DNA of 64,000 bases from Candidatus Fermentibacteraceae bacterium. Lineage in GTDB: Bacteria; Fermentibacterota; Fermentibacteria; Fermentibacterales; JCC-6. Of the stretch, positions 46,405-55,206 are shown one piece after another (within the stretch, counting starts at the first letter, position 1; every line of letters starts with the position of its first letter). The notes under the pieces were generated by a model, which worked only from the letters and a program-made list of their open reading frames with translations, made no database searches and was not told where the DNA came from. The stretch spans positions 62,001-126,000 of the forward strand of contig JADGDO010000002.1 of the NCBI GenBank assembly GCA_016744855.1, written 5' to 3'. The position numbers and the translations under genes are program-made.

Positions 46405-46928
46405 AGCTGCACCTCCCTTGAAATACCAAATGTTAACTTAAAAGCATCTCCCGATTTCTCAGAAGCCATTACTCCTTCAAGATCGAATCCCAGCCCCGCG
46501 CGCCATGGTGAACCAAGACTGAAGTTCCACCTAATTCCTGCTCGCCAGACAGGGTCCCAACTTTCTGTATCAACTCCTCCACCCGATGCAAGACGGCTCA
46601 TGCAATAACCGAAACCGGCAACTATACCGGGGTTAAAGGTAGCACCGTGGGGGCGGAGAAAAAATGAAACAATTCCCATCGGCTTAAGCTGGGTAAACGA
46701 TGCGCTGCCCTGATTGGCATCACCGAAAACAGCCCCCTCTACTCCGAGGCCTGCTCTGAGTTTCCGGGAGAAAAACCAGTTACCGTACAAGCCCCCAGAA
46801 AGCCCACTACTTAGATTTTCACCCCAACCACCTATAGGCGTAACGCCTGCTCCTTCAAAAACAAAATTCATTGTTCCCGCCATCAGAGTAGCAGACACAA
46901 TAAGCATCAGAATCGTGGCCTTGTACAA
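46401..46928 (-). CDS. Hypothetical outer-membrane beta-barrel-like protein
   Basis: Signal peptide; short strands; 4-nt overlap with the downstream lipoprotein gene. Confidence 0.5.
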   Translation of the reverse strand: MYKATILMLIVSATLMAGTMNFVFEGAGVTPIGGWGENLSSGLSGGLYGNWFFSRKLRAGLGVEGAVFGDANQGSASFTQLKPMGIVSFFLRPHGATFNPGIVAGFGYCMSRLASGGGVDTESWDPVWRAGIRWNFSLGSPWRAGLGFDLEGVMASEKSGDAFKLTFGISREVQL

Positions 46929-46936
46929 AATGCCTC

Positions 46937-47698
46937 CTATACGTCAAAGAAGGGCAGAGCCTCGTATGGCTTTCCCGCTAGAATTCTAAATTTTCCTTCA
47001 GCAACCCGGTCACAGGTTTCCATAGCCAGCTCTGCTGTATTGTTTTCTTCACTGAGGTGTGCTGCCACACAGAAACCAAGGTCCTTATGAATAACCATAG
47101 CAAGGGCTTCTGCCGCTGCGTCATTCGAAAGGTGCCCCTCTCCTGAAGCAATTCTCTGTTTCAGCGGCCAGGGGTAAGAACCATTCCAAAGCATATCAGT
47201 ATCATGATTAAACTCAAAGACCAGTCCGTGACAGCCTTCAAGCATTGTTCTTGCAAGTGGACTAAAAACACCCATATCTGTTGCAATACCGAGTTTACGC
47301 CCCCCTGCAGTAACAGTAAAACCGCTTGGATCCCTGGCATCGTGTGAGATGCTCCAGGGCTGAACGGTGAATTTCCCTACCTGAACCGTATCTCCATTGC
47401 AAAAATACTCGAGGCCGTGAAGTTTCTGCCCCACGAGTTTTGAGCCGTGTATTGTGCCCTCTGTACCGAAAACAGGAATCTCCCATTTTCTAGCAAGAAT
47501 TCCTGCAGCCCTGGAATGATCACTGTGCTCATGACTAACAAACAGCCCAACTGCCTCTGCCTCAGGCAGAGCAGAACTTTGTAGTCGAAGAAGGTGCTGC
47601 TTGCCACTGAGACCAGCATCAAAAAAGAGCATCTGACCCTCGTATTCAACTGCAAGAGCATTACCGGAAGATCCACTTGCCAATACAGCTAAATTCAT
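46937..47698 (-). CDS. MBL-fold metallohydrolase (YycJ/WalJ-like)
   Basis: LASGSSGNALAVEYEGQMLFFDAGLSGKQ; LFVSHEHSDHSRAAGILARK. Confidence 0.9.
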   Translation of the reverse strand: MNLAVLASGSSGNALAVEYEGQMLFFDAGLSGKQHLLRLQSSALPEAEAVGLFVSHEHSDHSRAAGILARKWEIPVFGTEGTIHGSKLVGQKLHGLEYFCNGDTVQVGKFTVQPWSISHDARDPSGFTVTAGGRKLGIATDMGVFSPLARTMLEGCHGLVFEFNHDTDMLWNGSYPWPLKQRIASGEGHLSNDAAAEALAMVIHKDLGFCVAAHLSEENNTAELAMETCDRVAEGKFRILAGKPYEALPFFDV

Positions 47699-48828
47699 TG
47701 AGGTATCCTCACTCTGTTGAAATATGCTGGAGATATACCGTGTTCAGGGGAACCGCTTCCCCAACTCGTCTGAACTATCTGCTCGGTTCCCTCTGGCAGA
47801 GAATTCAAACTAAAAATACACACACCTCCCGCGCCGAGTTCCAGAGCTCTCTCTGAACCGGCTAAAGCGTTGCTTACCGTCTGATTCCATACACCGATAC
47901 CGTACACAACTTTTTCAGGAAAAATTGAAGTAGTCGAGGCTGCGAGTTCTAGAGCCCGTTCTGGATCAGATGTATAGGCCATCGGGCAGACAAAATCTAC
48001 GATCCCGGAGGTTAACCAGCTCTGCCAGTCACAAGAGAACTCAGAAGCAGCAGAATATGGATTTGCCATTACTGCGCAGGAAAGAAGTACACCGGGGTCA
48101 GTAGAACGAAGTGAAGCTCTGACTGAAACAACAGTTTCAGTAACCTGTTCCTGCCGCCATATCCCCCATTGATCCGGATTTTCTTCAGGAGAAAAGGAGG
48201 TGGCAAGGTAAAAAAGTTCGGTCTCTTCTGCTGAAAAACCGAATGAAGAATTGGGATATCTTATGTAATCAAGATGAATACCATCAATATTGTAGTTCTC
48301 TGCAATCTCAACAGCAATGTCGGTTATGTACTCTCTAACACCCGGATGAGCCGGGGAAAGAGTTGCTCCTACCAGGCCCGCTGCTTCAGCCTGTTCCTGG
48401 GTATAGGATCTTGAACTGCGTCCGTTCTTATGAGCTGTGAACCATTCAGGATGAGTGTGGTAAATATGCAGGGGAGAGAGGGGTTCCCACGGAGCTGACC
48501 AGACCAGAAAAGCATTTACCCATGCATGGACTTCAAGACCCATAGGGCCGGCTTTCTGAATCACATAGAGAAGCGGATCTTCAAAACCGGAGTATACCGC
48601 ATGGGGAAGAATAGCAGATCTGTAGTATGCTTCTCCCCTTCCAACGACCTGTACCATAATTCCGTTAGCACCAGCAGACTGAGCTCTTAGGAGCAGCTCA
48701 TCTATTTCCTCCGGGCTGGTCAAGGCGTCCCTTACAACCCAGAAATACCTGCAATTTTCCTCAGCAGATGCCACAGCAGCAGTTATAAGCAAAACGAAAA
48801 TCAATATGAATTTATTGTAGTGAAGCAC
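47695..48828 (-). CDS. GHL10-like (family 10 glycosylhydrolase-like) secreted protein
   Basis: GLEVHAWVNAFLVWSAPWEPLSPLHIYHTHPEWF..YNIDGIHLDYIRYPNSSFGFS. Confidence 0.8.
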   Translation of the reverse strand: MLHYNKFILIFVLLITAAVASAEENCRYFWVVRDALTSPEEIDELLLRAQSAGANGIMVQVVGRGEAYYRSAILPHAVYSGFEDPLLYVIQKAGPMGLEVHAWVNAFLVWSAPWEPLSPLHIYHTHPEWFTAHKNGRSSRSYTQEQAEAAGLVGATLSPAHPGVREYITDIAVEIAENYNIDGIHLDYIRYPNSSFGFSAEETELFYLATSFSPEENPDQWGIWRQEQVTETVVSVRASLRSTDPGVLLSCAVMANPYSAASEFSCDWQSWLTSGIVDFVCPMAYTSDPERALELAASTTSIFPEKVVYGIGVWNQTVSNALAGSERALELGAGGVCIFSLNSLPEGTEQIVQTSWGSGSPEHGISPAYFNRVRIPQ

Positions 48829-49783
48829 TGAATTCTTCCTTTTGCGGTCTTAAGAAAAGTTCACCGATCGCTGTTTTCAAATTAGTTTCTCCATCTATAA
48901 TACTTCGTACCATTGATGTTATCGGAAGTTCCACAGAAAGTTTTTCTGCAAGTGAAAGCATCGCATTAGAAGTAGGAACACCTTCAGCTAGACCTTTCAT
49001 TATCTCTTCTTTTACCAGAGATTCTCCATAATTTCTGTTTCGGCTGTATTTCGAGAAAAGTGTTGCCTCGTAATCTCCAAGGTGCGAGAGGCCGTAAACG
49101 CTTCTCCAGTCTCCTCCTGATGCCTGAACCAGTCTTGCAACCTCCTGTGGGGCCCTAGCCATAAGTGCCCCTTTCAACCCGCTCATATTCATTCCATCAA
49201 GCATGCCTGCTGCGATTCCTACAACATTTTTCGCTGCTGCTCCGATCTCGCACCCGATAAGGTCTGTAGACCTGTACATTCTGACAAGTGACGAGCCCAT
49301 ACGCCCGGTTACCCTAATTGCTGCTGCTTCATCAAGAGAGCTAATCAGCATGCAGCCTGGAACACCGGCTACAAAATCCTGAGGATGCCCGGGGCCAACC
49401 CAAATACAGACAGATCTGGCTCGGAGCCCTTCTTCCTCGGCAACCACAGAGAGCCTTTTACCTGTAGACAACTCAAGCCCCTTCATACAGAGTACAACGT
49501 CTGTTCCAGAAAGATCATGAGTAGACAACTGCGCTGCCAGCCCTCTGAATAGCTGAGCTGGAACAGATATTATGATCTGATCGGCATCGAGAGCTTCTTC
49601 CAGATCAGTAGTAAGTAAGATAGAATCCTGAAGGGTCAGATACCGGTTGGATCTATCTCTTCGCAGTAAAGAAAAATTCTCGCTGTCAGCCGGTTCCCAG
49701 CCCGTTACCTCATAACCTGATTCAGCTGCATACCAGAGATGGAAACTACCCCATCTTCCACAGCCGAGTACTGAAATTTTCAT
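48812..49783 (-). CDS. gpsA: Glycerol-3-phosphate dehydrogenase [NAD(P)+]
   Basis: MKISVLGCGRWGSFHLWYAAESGYEVTGWE; CMKGLE; IGCEIGAAAKNVVGIAAGMLDGM. Start re-set from 50086. Confidence 0.9.
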   Translation of the reverse strand: MKISVLGCGRWGSFHLWYAAESGYEVTGWEPADSENFSLLRRDRSNRYLTLQDSILLTTDLEEALDADQIIISVPAQLFRGLAAQLSTHDLSGTDVVLCMKGLELSTGKRLSVVAEEEGLRARSVCIWVGPGHPQDFVAGVPGCMLISSLDEAAAIRVTGRMGSSLVRMYRSTDLIGCEIGAAAKNVVGIAAGMLDGMNMSGLKGALMARAPQEVARLVQASGGDWRSVYGLSHLGDYEATLFSKYSRNRNYGESLVKEEIMKGLAEGVPTSNAMLSLAEKLSVELPITSMVRSIIDGETNLKTAIGELFLRPQKEEFSASLQ

Positions 49784-49833
49784 GCAGAAGGCTCCTTCCC
49801 CCGTTACACAGAATATAGTATTCCAACGGTTTT

Positions 49834-49861
49834 TTGACATTCTGAATTGTCGTGGTAATTT
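49834..49861 (+). promoter_or_regulatory. Putative promoter TTGACA-16-TAATTT for the propeller lipoprotein
   Basis: Consensus -35 read directly; 30 bp upstream of ATG 49892. Confidence 0.55.
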
Positions 49862-49891
49862 ATGGGGGTACACAATCCAAAGGAGAAAAAT

Positions 49892-51013
49892 ATGAAAATG
49901 GTCGTCACTTCCCTTCTGGCAGTACTTCTTATGGTTTCCTGCGGAACCGCAGAGGAGGAAACCGCAGAAGAAGCCACCAGTGTTCCATCCCTCCCGGTAG
50001 ACACTCTTGAGATAGCAGGTTACATTGGCGAGGAACTGGGTGATTCCACAAACACATTCGGTATTCTCTCTGACGCGGAGTACCACGAAGGAACAGGAAA
50101 CATTCTCATTCTCGATAATGGTATTGGCTGCATAAAAGAGTATACCCCCTCTGGAGATTATATCAGACAGATTTCCCGTAACGGCAGCGGACCGGGAGAA
50201 CTTTCTTTTGCAACAATGGAATTTTTCCAGATGGGTGGAAGAACTATAGCTGTTAACAGGATGAAACAGGGTTTTGTTGTCTTTAATGATTCGCTGGACT
50301 ACGAAGAAGAACTATCTCTCTGGCCGCAGAATCAACCCATGCAGAATGTTGCTCTCACGGATAGCATTTTCGCTTCCTATCAGCCTGATTTTGCTGAAGC
50401 CGGTGAGGGAAGGTTTGCAATGAACAGACGCATTGTTCTTTTCTCATACGGAGAAGAAGAATACAACCTTACCCTCTGGGAAGATTCCACAGAACTATCA
50501 ATGAGCGATTTGATATCCAACCCTTCATTTTTTATAACTGATTTCATTCTCGGTGCTACCCTGGGCGGGAATGAGGAACTTGTTCTCTTCTCTCTTAAAG
50601 AAGGAGATGACTACACAATTCATGCCTGGTACCCGGACGGGTCAGAAGCATTCATTATTACAATGGATCTTGAACCTGTACCCAAGACACCGGAGGAAAT
50701 TGCCGAAGAGAAAGCCTATATAGAGGGATTCCTTGGCCAGATGGGCGGTGGAGACATGGGAGAATTTACACCCGAACCGAATCGTGATATGGTTATGAGT
50801 GTCGATATCGGCCCCGACGGCAACATCTGGGTACAGCGCGGAACTATGGAGCAACCCTTCTTTGATATTTTCGACATGGAAGGCACACTCATCGGTCACA
50901 AGGTTTTCTCTGAGCCCGGCTGGACCTGGAGATTTACAATGGGGTCCAATGGAGTTCTTGCCTGGGAGGATGATCCCGAGCTCGGTTTCCAGCAGCTTTT
51001 CATGGTCCAGTAA
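49892..51013 (+). CDS. 6-bladed beta-propeller-like lipoprotein (paralogue of 20694-21839)
   Basis: Lipobox LLMVSC; shared IGEELGDSTNTF, GPGEL, KQGFVVF(N/D)DSL, IGPDxNIWV(Q/R)RGT; AAAGGAG RBS before ATG 49892. Confidence 0.7.
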   Translation: MKMVVTSLLAVLLMVSCGTAEEETAEEATSVPSLPVDTLEIAGYIGEELGDSTNTFGILSDAEYHEGTGNILILDNGIGCIKEYTPSGDYIRQISRNGSGPGELSFATMEFFQMGGRTIAVNRMKQGFVVFNDSLDYEEELSLWPQNQPMQNVALTDSIFASYQPDFAEAGEGRFAMNRRIVLFSYGEEEYNLTLWEDSTELSMSDLISNPSFFITDFILGATLGGNEELVLFSLKEGDDYTIHAWYPDGSEAFIITMDLEPVPKTPEEIAEEKAYIEGFLGQMGGGDMGEFTPEPNRDMVMSVDIGPDGNIWVQRGTMEQPFFDIFDMEGTLIGHKVFSEPGWTWRFTMGSNGVLAWEDDPELGFQQLFMVQ

Positions 51014-51064
51014 ATCTTTCAGTTACGGGCCCGGGCTCTGTGCCCGGACCCGGAAGAGGGTGAA

Positions 51065-52054
51065 TTGAAGAAAGCACTAATAACAGGCGGGGCTGGCTTT
51101 ATCGGGTATCACCTTGCTTTACACCTATCCCGTAGGGGTTACAGTGTTGATTTGTTCGATAATTTCGGCCGGGATATTCATGATAGTTTTCTTCAGGAAC
51201 TGATCGGCTGCAAGAATGTTAATCTGCTCCATCTTAACCTTCAGGAGAGAACGGTATTTGACAAGTTGAGTTCAGACTACAACATCATCTACCATATCGC
51301 AGAAACTACGGGAGTTAAGACTCTTTCCAGGAGCCCGTATGATGCTCTTACCAATAATTTGAACATGCTTCAGAATGTTATTGATCTGTGCAGGCGGCAA
51401 CTCAGGCTGGAGAGACTTGTCTTCACATCAACAAGTGAAGTCTACTCCGGAACACAAAAGCATTTCACTCTACCGATTCCCACACCGGAGACAACACCTC
51501 TTACCATACCCGAACTGTCTGAGAAGAGAACACCATCCATACTCTCAAAGATATACGGAGAAGCTCTCTGTCTTCACTCCGGTCTTCCTGTAACCATTGT
51601 ACGACCTCACAACTTCTATGGCCCCGGGATGGGTCTCTCGTCAGTTGTTCCGGAGCTATTGATGAAAGCATTACTCGATGACGAAAGTGATCTTAGACTA
51701 TTTTCCCCGGATCACCGCAGAACTTTCTGCTACATCGATGATGCTGTTGAGATGATGAGTATTCTCTCAGAATCAAAAGATTCTCTTGGAGAAGTCTTCA
51801 ATGTGGGTAACCAGGAACCGGAGATTACCATAAGAGTTCTGGCCGAAATGATTCTTACAATTGCAGGGGCAAAAATGAGCATAAAAACCGGCCCGGTTAC
51901 CGAAGGTTGTCCTGTACGCCGTTGCCCTGACATGAGCAAAACAAGAAAAGTAATAGGATACAACTCTGCTGTTTCTCTCGAAGATGGCCTTAAGCGCACT
52001 TTTGAGTGGTATAAGATGAACGTATTTCTCAATCATGGAAACAGTACGGTATGA
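51065..52054 (+). CDS. NAD-dependent epimerase/dehydratase (extended SDR), TTG start
   Basis: KALITGGAGFIGYHLALHLSRRGYSVDLFDNFGRD; TSTSEVYSG; VRPHNFYGPGMG. Confidence 0.9.
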   Translation: MKKALITGGAGFIGYHLALHLSRRGYSVDLFDNFGRDIHDSFLQELIGCKNVNLLHLNLQERTVFDKLSSDYNIIYHIAETTGVKTLSRSPYDALTNNLNMLQNVIDLCRRQLRLERLVFTSTSEVYSGTQKHFTLPIPTPETTPLTIPELSEKRTPSILSKIYGEALCLHSGLPVTIVRPHNFYGPGMGLSSVVPELLMKALLDDESDLRLFSPDHRRTFCYIDDAVEMMSILSESKDSLGEVFNVGNQEPEITIRVLAEMILTIAGAKMSIKTGPVTEGCPVRRCPDMSKTRKVIGYNSAVSLEDGLKRTFEWYKMNVFLNHGNSTV

Positions 52055-52086
52055 AAAAGGGCAGCCTTTGCGGCTGCCCTTTTTTG
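52055..52086. terminator. Bidirectional rho-independent terminator
   Basis: AAAAAGGGCAGCC-tttg-cGGCTGCCCTTTTTT. Confidence 0.88.
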
Positions 52087-52099
52087 CATATCCTGAGGA

Positions 52100-53314
52100 T
52101 CAGTCCGTAAGGACCATTCTGCATGAAGACACATCTGAACCGCTTGTGGCAACAACAGTATAAACACCTGTGGCCAGTGAAGCAGCATCTATGGTGACAA
52201 GATTTGCACCCTCAGAGAGGCTTGAAGCATCTGTCGAGGCAACCTGTCTTCCACATGCATCAAAAACCCTGAGAGCTGCATTTCCACCCAGAGGTGCCTG
52301 CACAGTAATATTTAAAAGACCACGAGCCGGGTTAACGGCCGGTGTAACGGCAAAACCTGTCTGGATCTGAGCAGATGACTCATCTGCAGTTCCTGTAAGG
52401 TCTGCCATGTAAATGTAGACAAAGCCGTCGAAGTCACTGACGATAAGATCGGGAGTACCGTCTTCGTCCCAGTCGTTCACAGCGAGTCTTGTACCAGTAT
52501 AGAGATCAAGTGGGCTACCATTACTCTGAACAGCCTCAAACCCGCTGAATGCCGGTGCTTCGTCTGTTCCAGTGTTCTCATAGTAGTAGATCTGTCCATT
52601 ACTCTCACCCATTATCAGATCTTTTTTACCATCACCATTCATGTCATATACCTGTGGGCAGCAGCGATATCTGTTGATATCAGCCCCTGAGCTTTGAATG
52701 TAAGACCATGTAGTAAGAACCGGATCTGTGACAGTACCTGAATTCAGGTAAAGTCTGATTCCCTGTGAAGTGGATTCGTTGGCAATAAGAAGATCAAGAA
52801 GACCGTCATTGTTCCAGTCTACAACGACAGGAGCAGAATTTGCACCAACATCTATTGCAGTTCCACTGGCTGTGATGTGACCAACTGAAGTGAGATCATC
52901 AACACCGGAACCCGTTCTTTCAAAGTAGGTTACAAAACCATTTCGATCTCCAACAATAATGTCATCAAGGCCGTCACCGTTCCAATCCGCAACCTGCGGA
53001 TTTGTAGCGCCGGTGCATCAACCGGAAGGAAGGGTGATTGCTGTTCCATCTGCTTTGATATTTGTGAAACTGTTAAAAACGGGTGAATCGTTGGTGTTTT
53101 CATTCGCATAAAAACGAATGTTACCACTTGTGAAGACTCCAAGAACCATATCCTTGTTTCCATCACCATTCCAGTCGGCAATGCAGGGTGCTCCGTAGTA
53201 ACCAACATCAATGACGTTACCGGCGCACTCCTGGTAGTAAAAAGACTGATATGCTGGAGCCTGTGCCATACACAGAGCAGCTGCAATCAGAAGCAGAAAA
53301 ACAAGTTTTTTCAT
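52100..53314 (-). CDS. Secreted FG-GAP/VCBS-repeat protein with C-terminal sorting domain; single in-frame TGA at 53020-53018 (candidate Sec)
   Basis: Signal peptide MKKLVFLLLIAAALCMA; repeats DWNGDGNKDMVLG, DWNGDGLDDIIVG, DWNNDGLLDLLIA, DMNGDGKKDLIMG, DWDEDGTPDLIVS; the two ORF-track pieces are in the same frame and the gap between them is fully open except for one TGA. Confidence 0.75.
52975..53015 (-). promoter_or_regulatory. Candidate bacterial SECIS element
   Basis: UGA-ug-CACCG-gcgctaca-AATCCGC-aggtt-GCGGATT-ggaa-CGGTG: perfect 7-bp apical stem, AGGUU loop starting 23 nt after UGA, plus a 5-bp lower stem. Confidence 0.45.
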
Positions 53315-53439
53315 TTGTACTCCTTTGAATGTGACATTTCATGAAACACTCACGAGAATACTTGATGTCCACTCCCTAGTCAACTGATCGAGATAATATG
53401 TAACTAGCTCTAGCTTAGTCTATCTATCTCTGCTTTTTG

Positions 53440-53560
53440 TTAAAAACCGCACCCTACACCAATCTGGAAGAAGGGGATTAAGCGAGAATCATCGCTGTTG
53501 AAGAAATACCCACCCAAGGGAGAATTCCTGAATTTGAGAGTAAAATTATGATTGCACTTC
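53440..53560 (-). pseudogene. Possible remnant of an outer-membrane beta-barrel 3' end
   Basis: Own translation ..LDEKCNHNFTLKFRNSPLGGYFFNSDDSRLIPFFQIGVGCGF*; C-terminal-strand-like end with terminal Phe, no credible start. Confidence 0.25.
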
Positions 53561-53578
53561 TCATCTAACAATCTCCTT

Positions 53579-54232
53579 TTAATGAATGAACCCGTTAAGA
53601 ACACCGTGACATCTGGACGCTGTACCTATCAGAAACCTTCCTTTTTTTTTCCTTACTTCATTTATCAAAGTGTAGAGTTGTGAAGCGGTAAATGCTCCAA
53701 CACCCGGAAGAAGCTGGTTTGATCTGACAACAATTGCAGAATAGTTTTGAATGCTTATTTTTTCCATGGTGCTAAAGAGAGGATTGATTCTTTTCTCCCG
53801 GCTTTCCGGGCAGCATCCTTCAGGTTCGGAGCAGTTGGCCGGGCAGATGAAGTCACTCAATGAACTGTAAATACATCCGTCTTTACCGGCAATTGCACCA
53901 GGTAATATTTCCATGAGCTGGATCGGTACTGGAATTGAGAAACCAAAGTGTAACAGAACCCATTCAAACACTACATGAACAGGGACGCAAGGAACGACAA
54001 TATCTGCCGGTCTGCTTTCTTGAAGCATATCTGCGAGAAATTGAATACCATCCGTACCTGAATGATGCTCGCCTGGAATATATTCTGGAATAATCACCGT
54101 TTTGTCAGTAACATGCGTTTCACAACCGGGCCATTGCTCGTAGATTTTTTCGGCTGCTGAGCTTCCGAACAATCCGCAACCCAGAATCAATGCTCTTTTA
54201 GGATTTACCGGTAATTGATCATTAATAAGCAT
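53579..54232 (-). CDS. Conserved-looking protein of unknown function with Cys-rich motif
   Basis: RALILGCGLFGSSAAEKIYE (Rossmann-like start); DFICPANCSEPEGCCPESREKR. Confidence 0.55.
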   Translation of the reverse strand: MLINDQLPVNPKRALILGCGLFGSSAAEKIYEQWPGCETHVTDKTVIIPEYIPGEHHSGTDGIQFLADMLQESRPADIVVPCVPVHVVFEWVLLHFGFSIPVPIQLMEILPGAIAGKDGCIYSSLSDFICPANCSEPEGCCPESREKRINPLFSTMEKISIQNYSAIVVRSNQLLPGVGAFTASQLYTLINEVRKKKGRFLIGTASRCHGVLNGFIH

Positions 54233-54305
54233 TTACTCAACAACCTCCTGAAACAATATACTTTTTTTGTAGAGTGTTAGCTATAAGACCAGATAGGGTA
54301 AAAAG

Positions 54306-55205
54306 TTACAGATATAAATCAGTAGTTTTTTTCCATCTTCTGTGAGACCACCAGTACAAATCAGGGTGCTCTTCGATCATCTTTTCAAGCACCTTGGTAT
54401 ACCGCTGTGTAAGTTCAACCTCTGCTTCATGTTTGGGCAGATCGCGGTTTGGAAGAAGAAATTCCTTCACTACAAATCGCTGATATGGACCTTTTTCTCT
54501 GATCATGAAGCCGCACGTAATGGGCATATTCAGTTTCACACTGAAAGCAGCTGCTCCTCTTGGAGTTGATGCAGGGTGTCCGAAGAAATCCACCACCAGA
54601 CCGTTCTTACCGGCACTCTGATCGCTGAGCCAGCAGACAATCCCGCCCTGCCTTGCTATTTTGATAATACCCCTCATTGATACATCTCTGGTAAGCAGCT
54701 TGGCCCCTTGAGAGGAACGCAATCTGTTTATGTACCCGTCAACCAGACTGTTGCGCTGTCTACCAACAAGAAAACTGATTTCTTTTCCTAGAAAGGCATT
54801 AGATACACCGTAGTACTCCCAGTTCCCGAAGTGAAATGTTAAACCAATAACCCCGGTGGTGTGGCTCATTGCCTTTTCCAGAGCAGCAGTTTTCTCCACT
54901 GTTATGTATTTTTCAAAGTAGTTCCTGCCCATACGGCGCTGGCGAATAAACTCGACCATAAATCTTCCGTTGTTAGCATAGGAAGCGCTTCCGATTTGGT
55001 TTACCTCTGCAGCTGTTTTCTCTGGGAATGCAGTTGAAATATTTATTCTGGAAATTCTTCTTCTTACTCCGAGAAACCAGGCAATGCGCCCCAGCAATGC
55101 GCCACCCAACAGGGAACAGCGAAGAGGAACAATAGAAAGGAAAAATCCGGTTAACCGAGTAAGAGCATATTCAATTTTGTGCATAAGAGTTACTTTTCGA
55201 GCCAT
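54306..55205 (-). CDS. LpxL/HtrB-family lysophospholipid (lipid A) acyltransferase
   Basis: GLTFHFGNWEYYG; GGIVCWLSDQSAGKNGLVVDFFGHPASTPRGAAAFSVKLNMPI; EEHPDLYWWSHRRWK. Confidence 0.88.
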   Translation of the reverse strand: MARKVTLMHKIEYALTRLTGFFLSIVPLRCSLLGGALLGRIAWFLGVRRRISRINISTAFPEKTAAEVNQIGSASYANNGRFMVEFIRQRRMGRNYFEKYITVEKTAALEKAMSHTTGVIGLTFHFGNWEYYGVSNAFLGKEISFLVGRQRNSLVDGYINRLRSSQGAKLLTRDVSMRGIIKIARQGGIVCWLSDQSAGKNGLVVDFFGHPASTPRGAAAFSVKLNMPITCGFMIREKGPYQRFVVKEFLLPNRDLPKHEAEVELTQRYTKVLEKMIEEHPDLYWWSHRRWKKTTDLYL

Positions 55206-55206
55206 A

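Noticed and set aside
51014-51064. GC-rich hairpin CCGGGC-tctgt-GCCCGG between the propeller and epimerase genes
   Set aside because: No T tract and the downstream gene follows directly; too short to call a terminator or regulatory element with confidence
52930-53286. 118-aa minus-strand ORF overlapping the FG-GAP gene in another frame
   Set aside because: Out-of-frame reading of the repeat gene; the FG-GAP frame has signal peptide and repeat motifs and continues through the TGA
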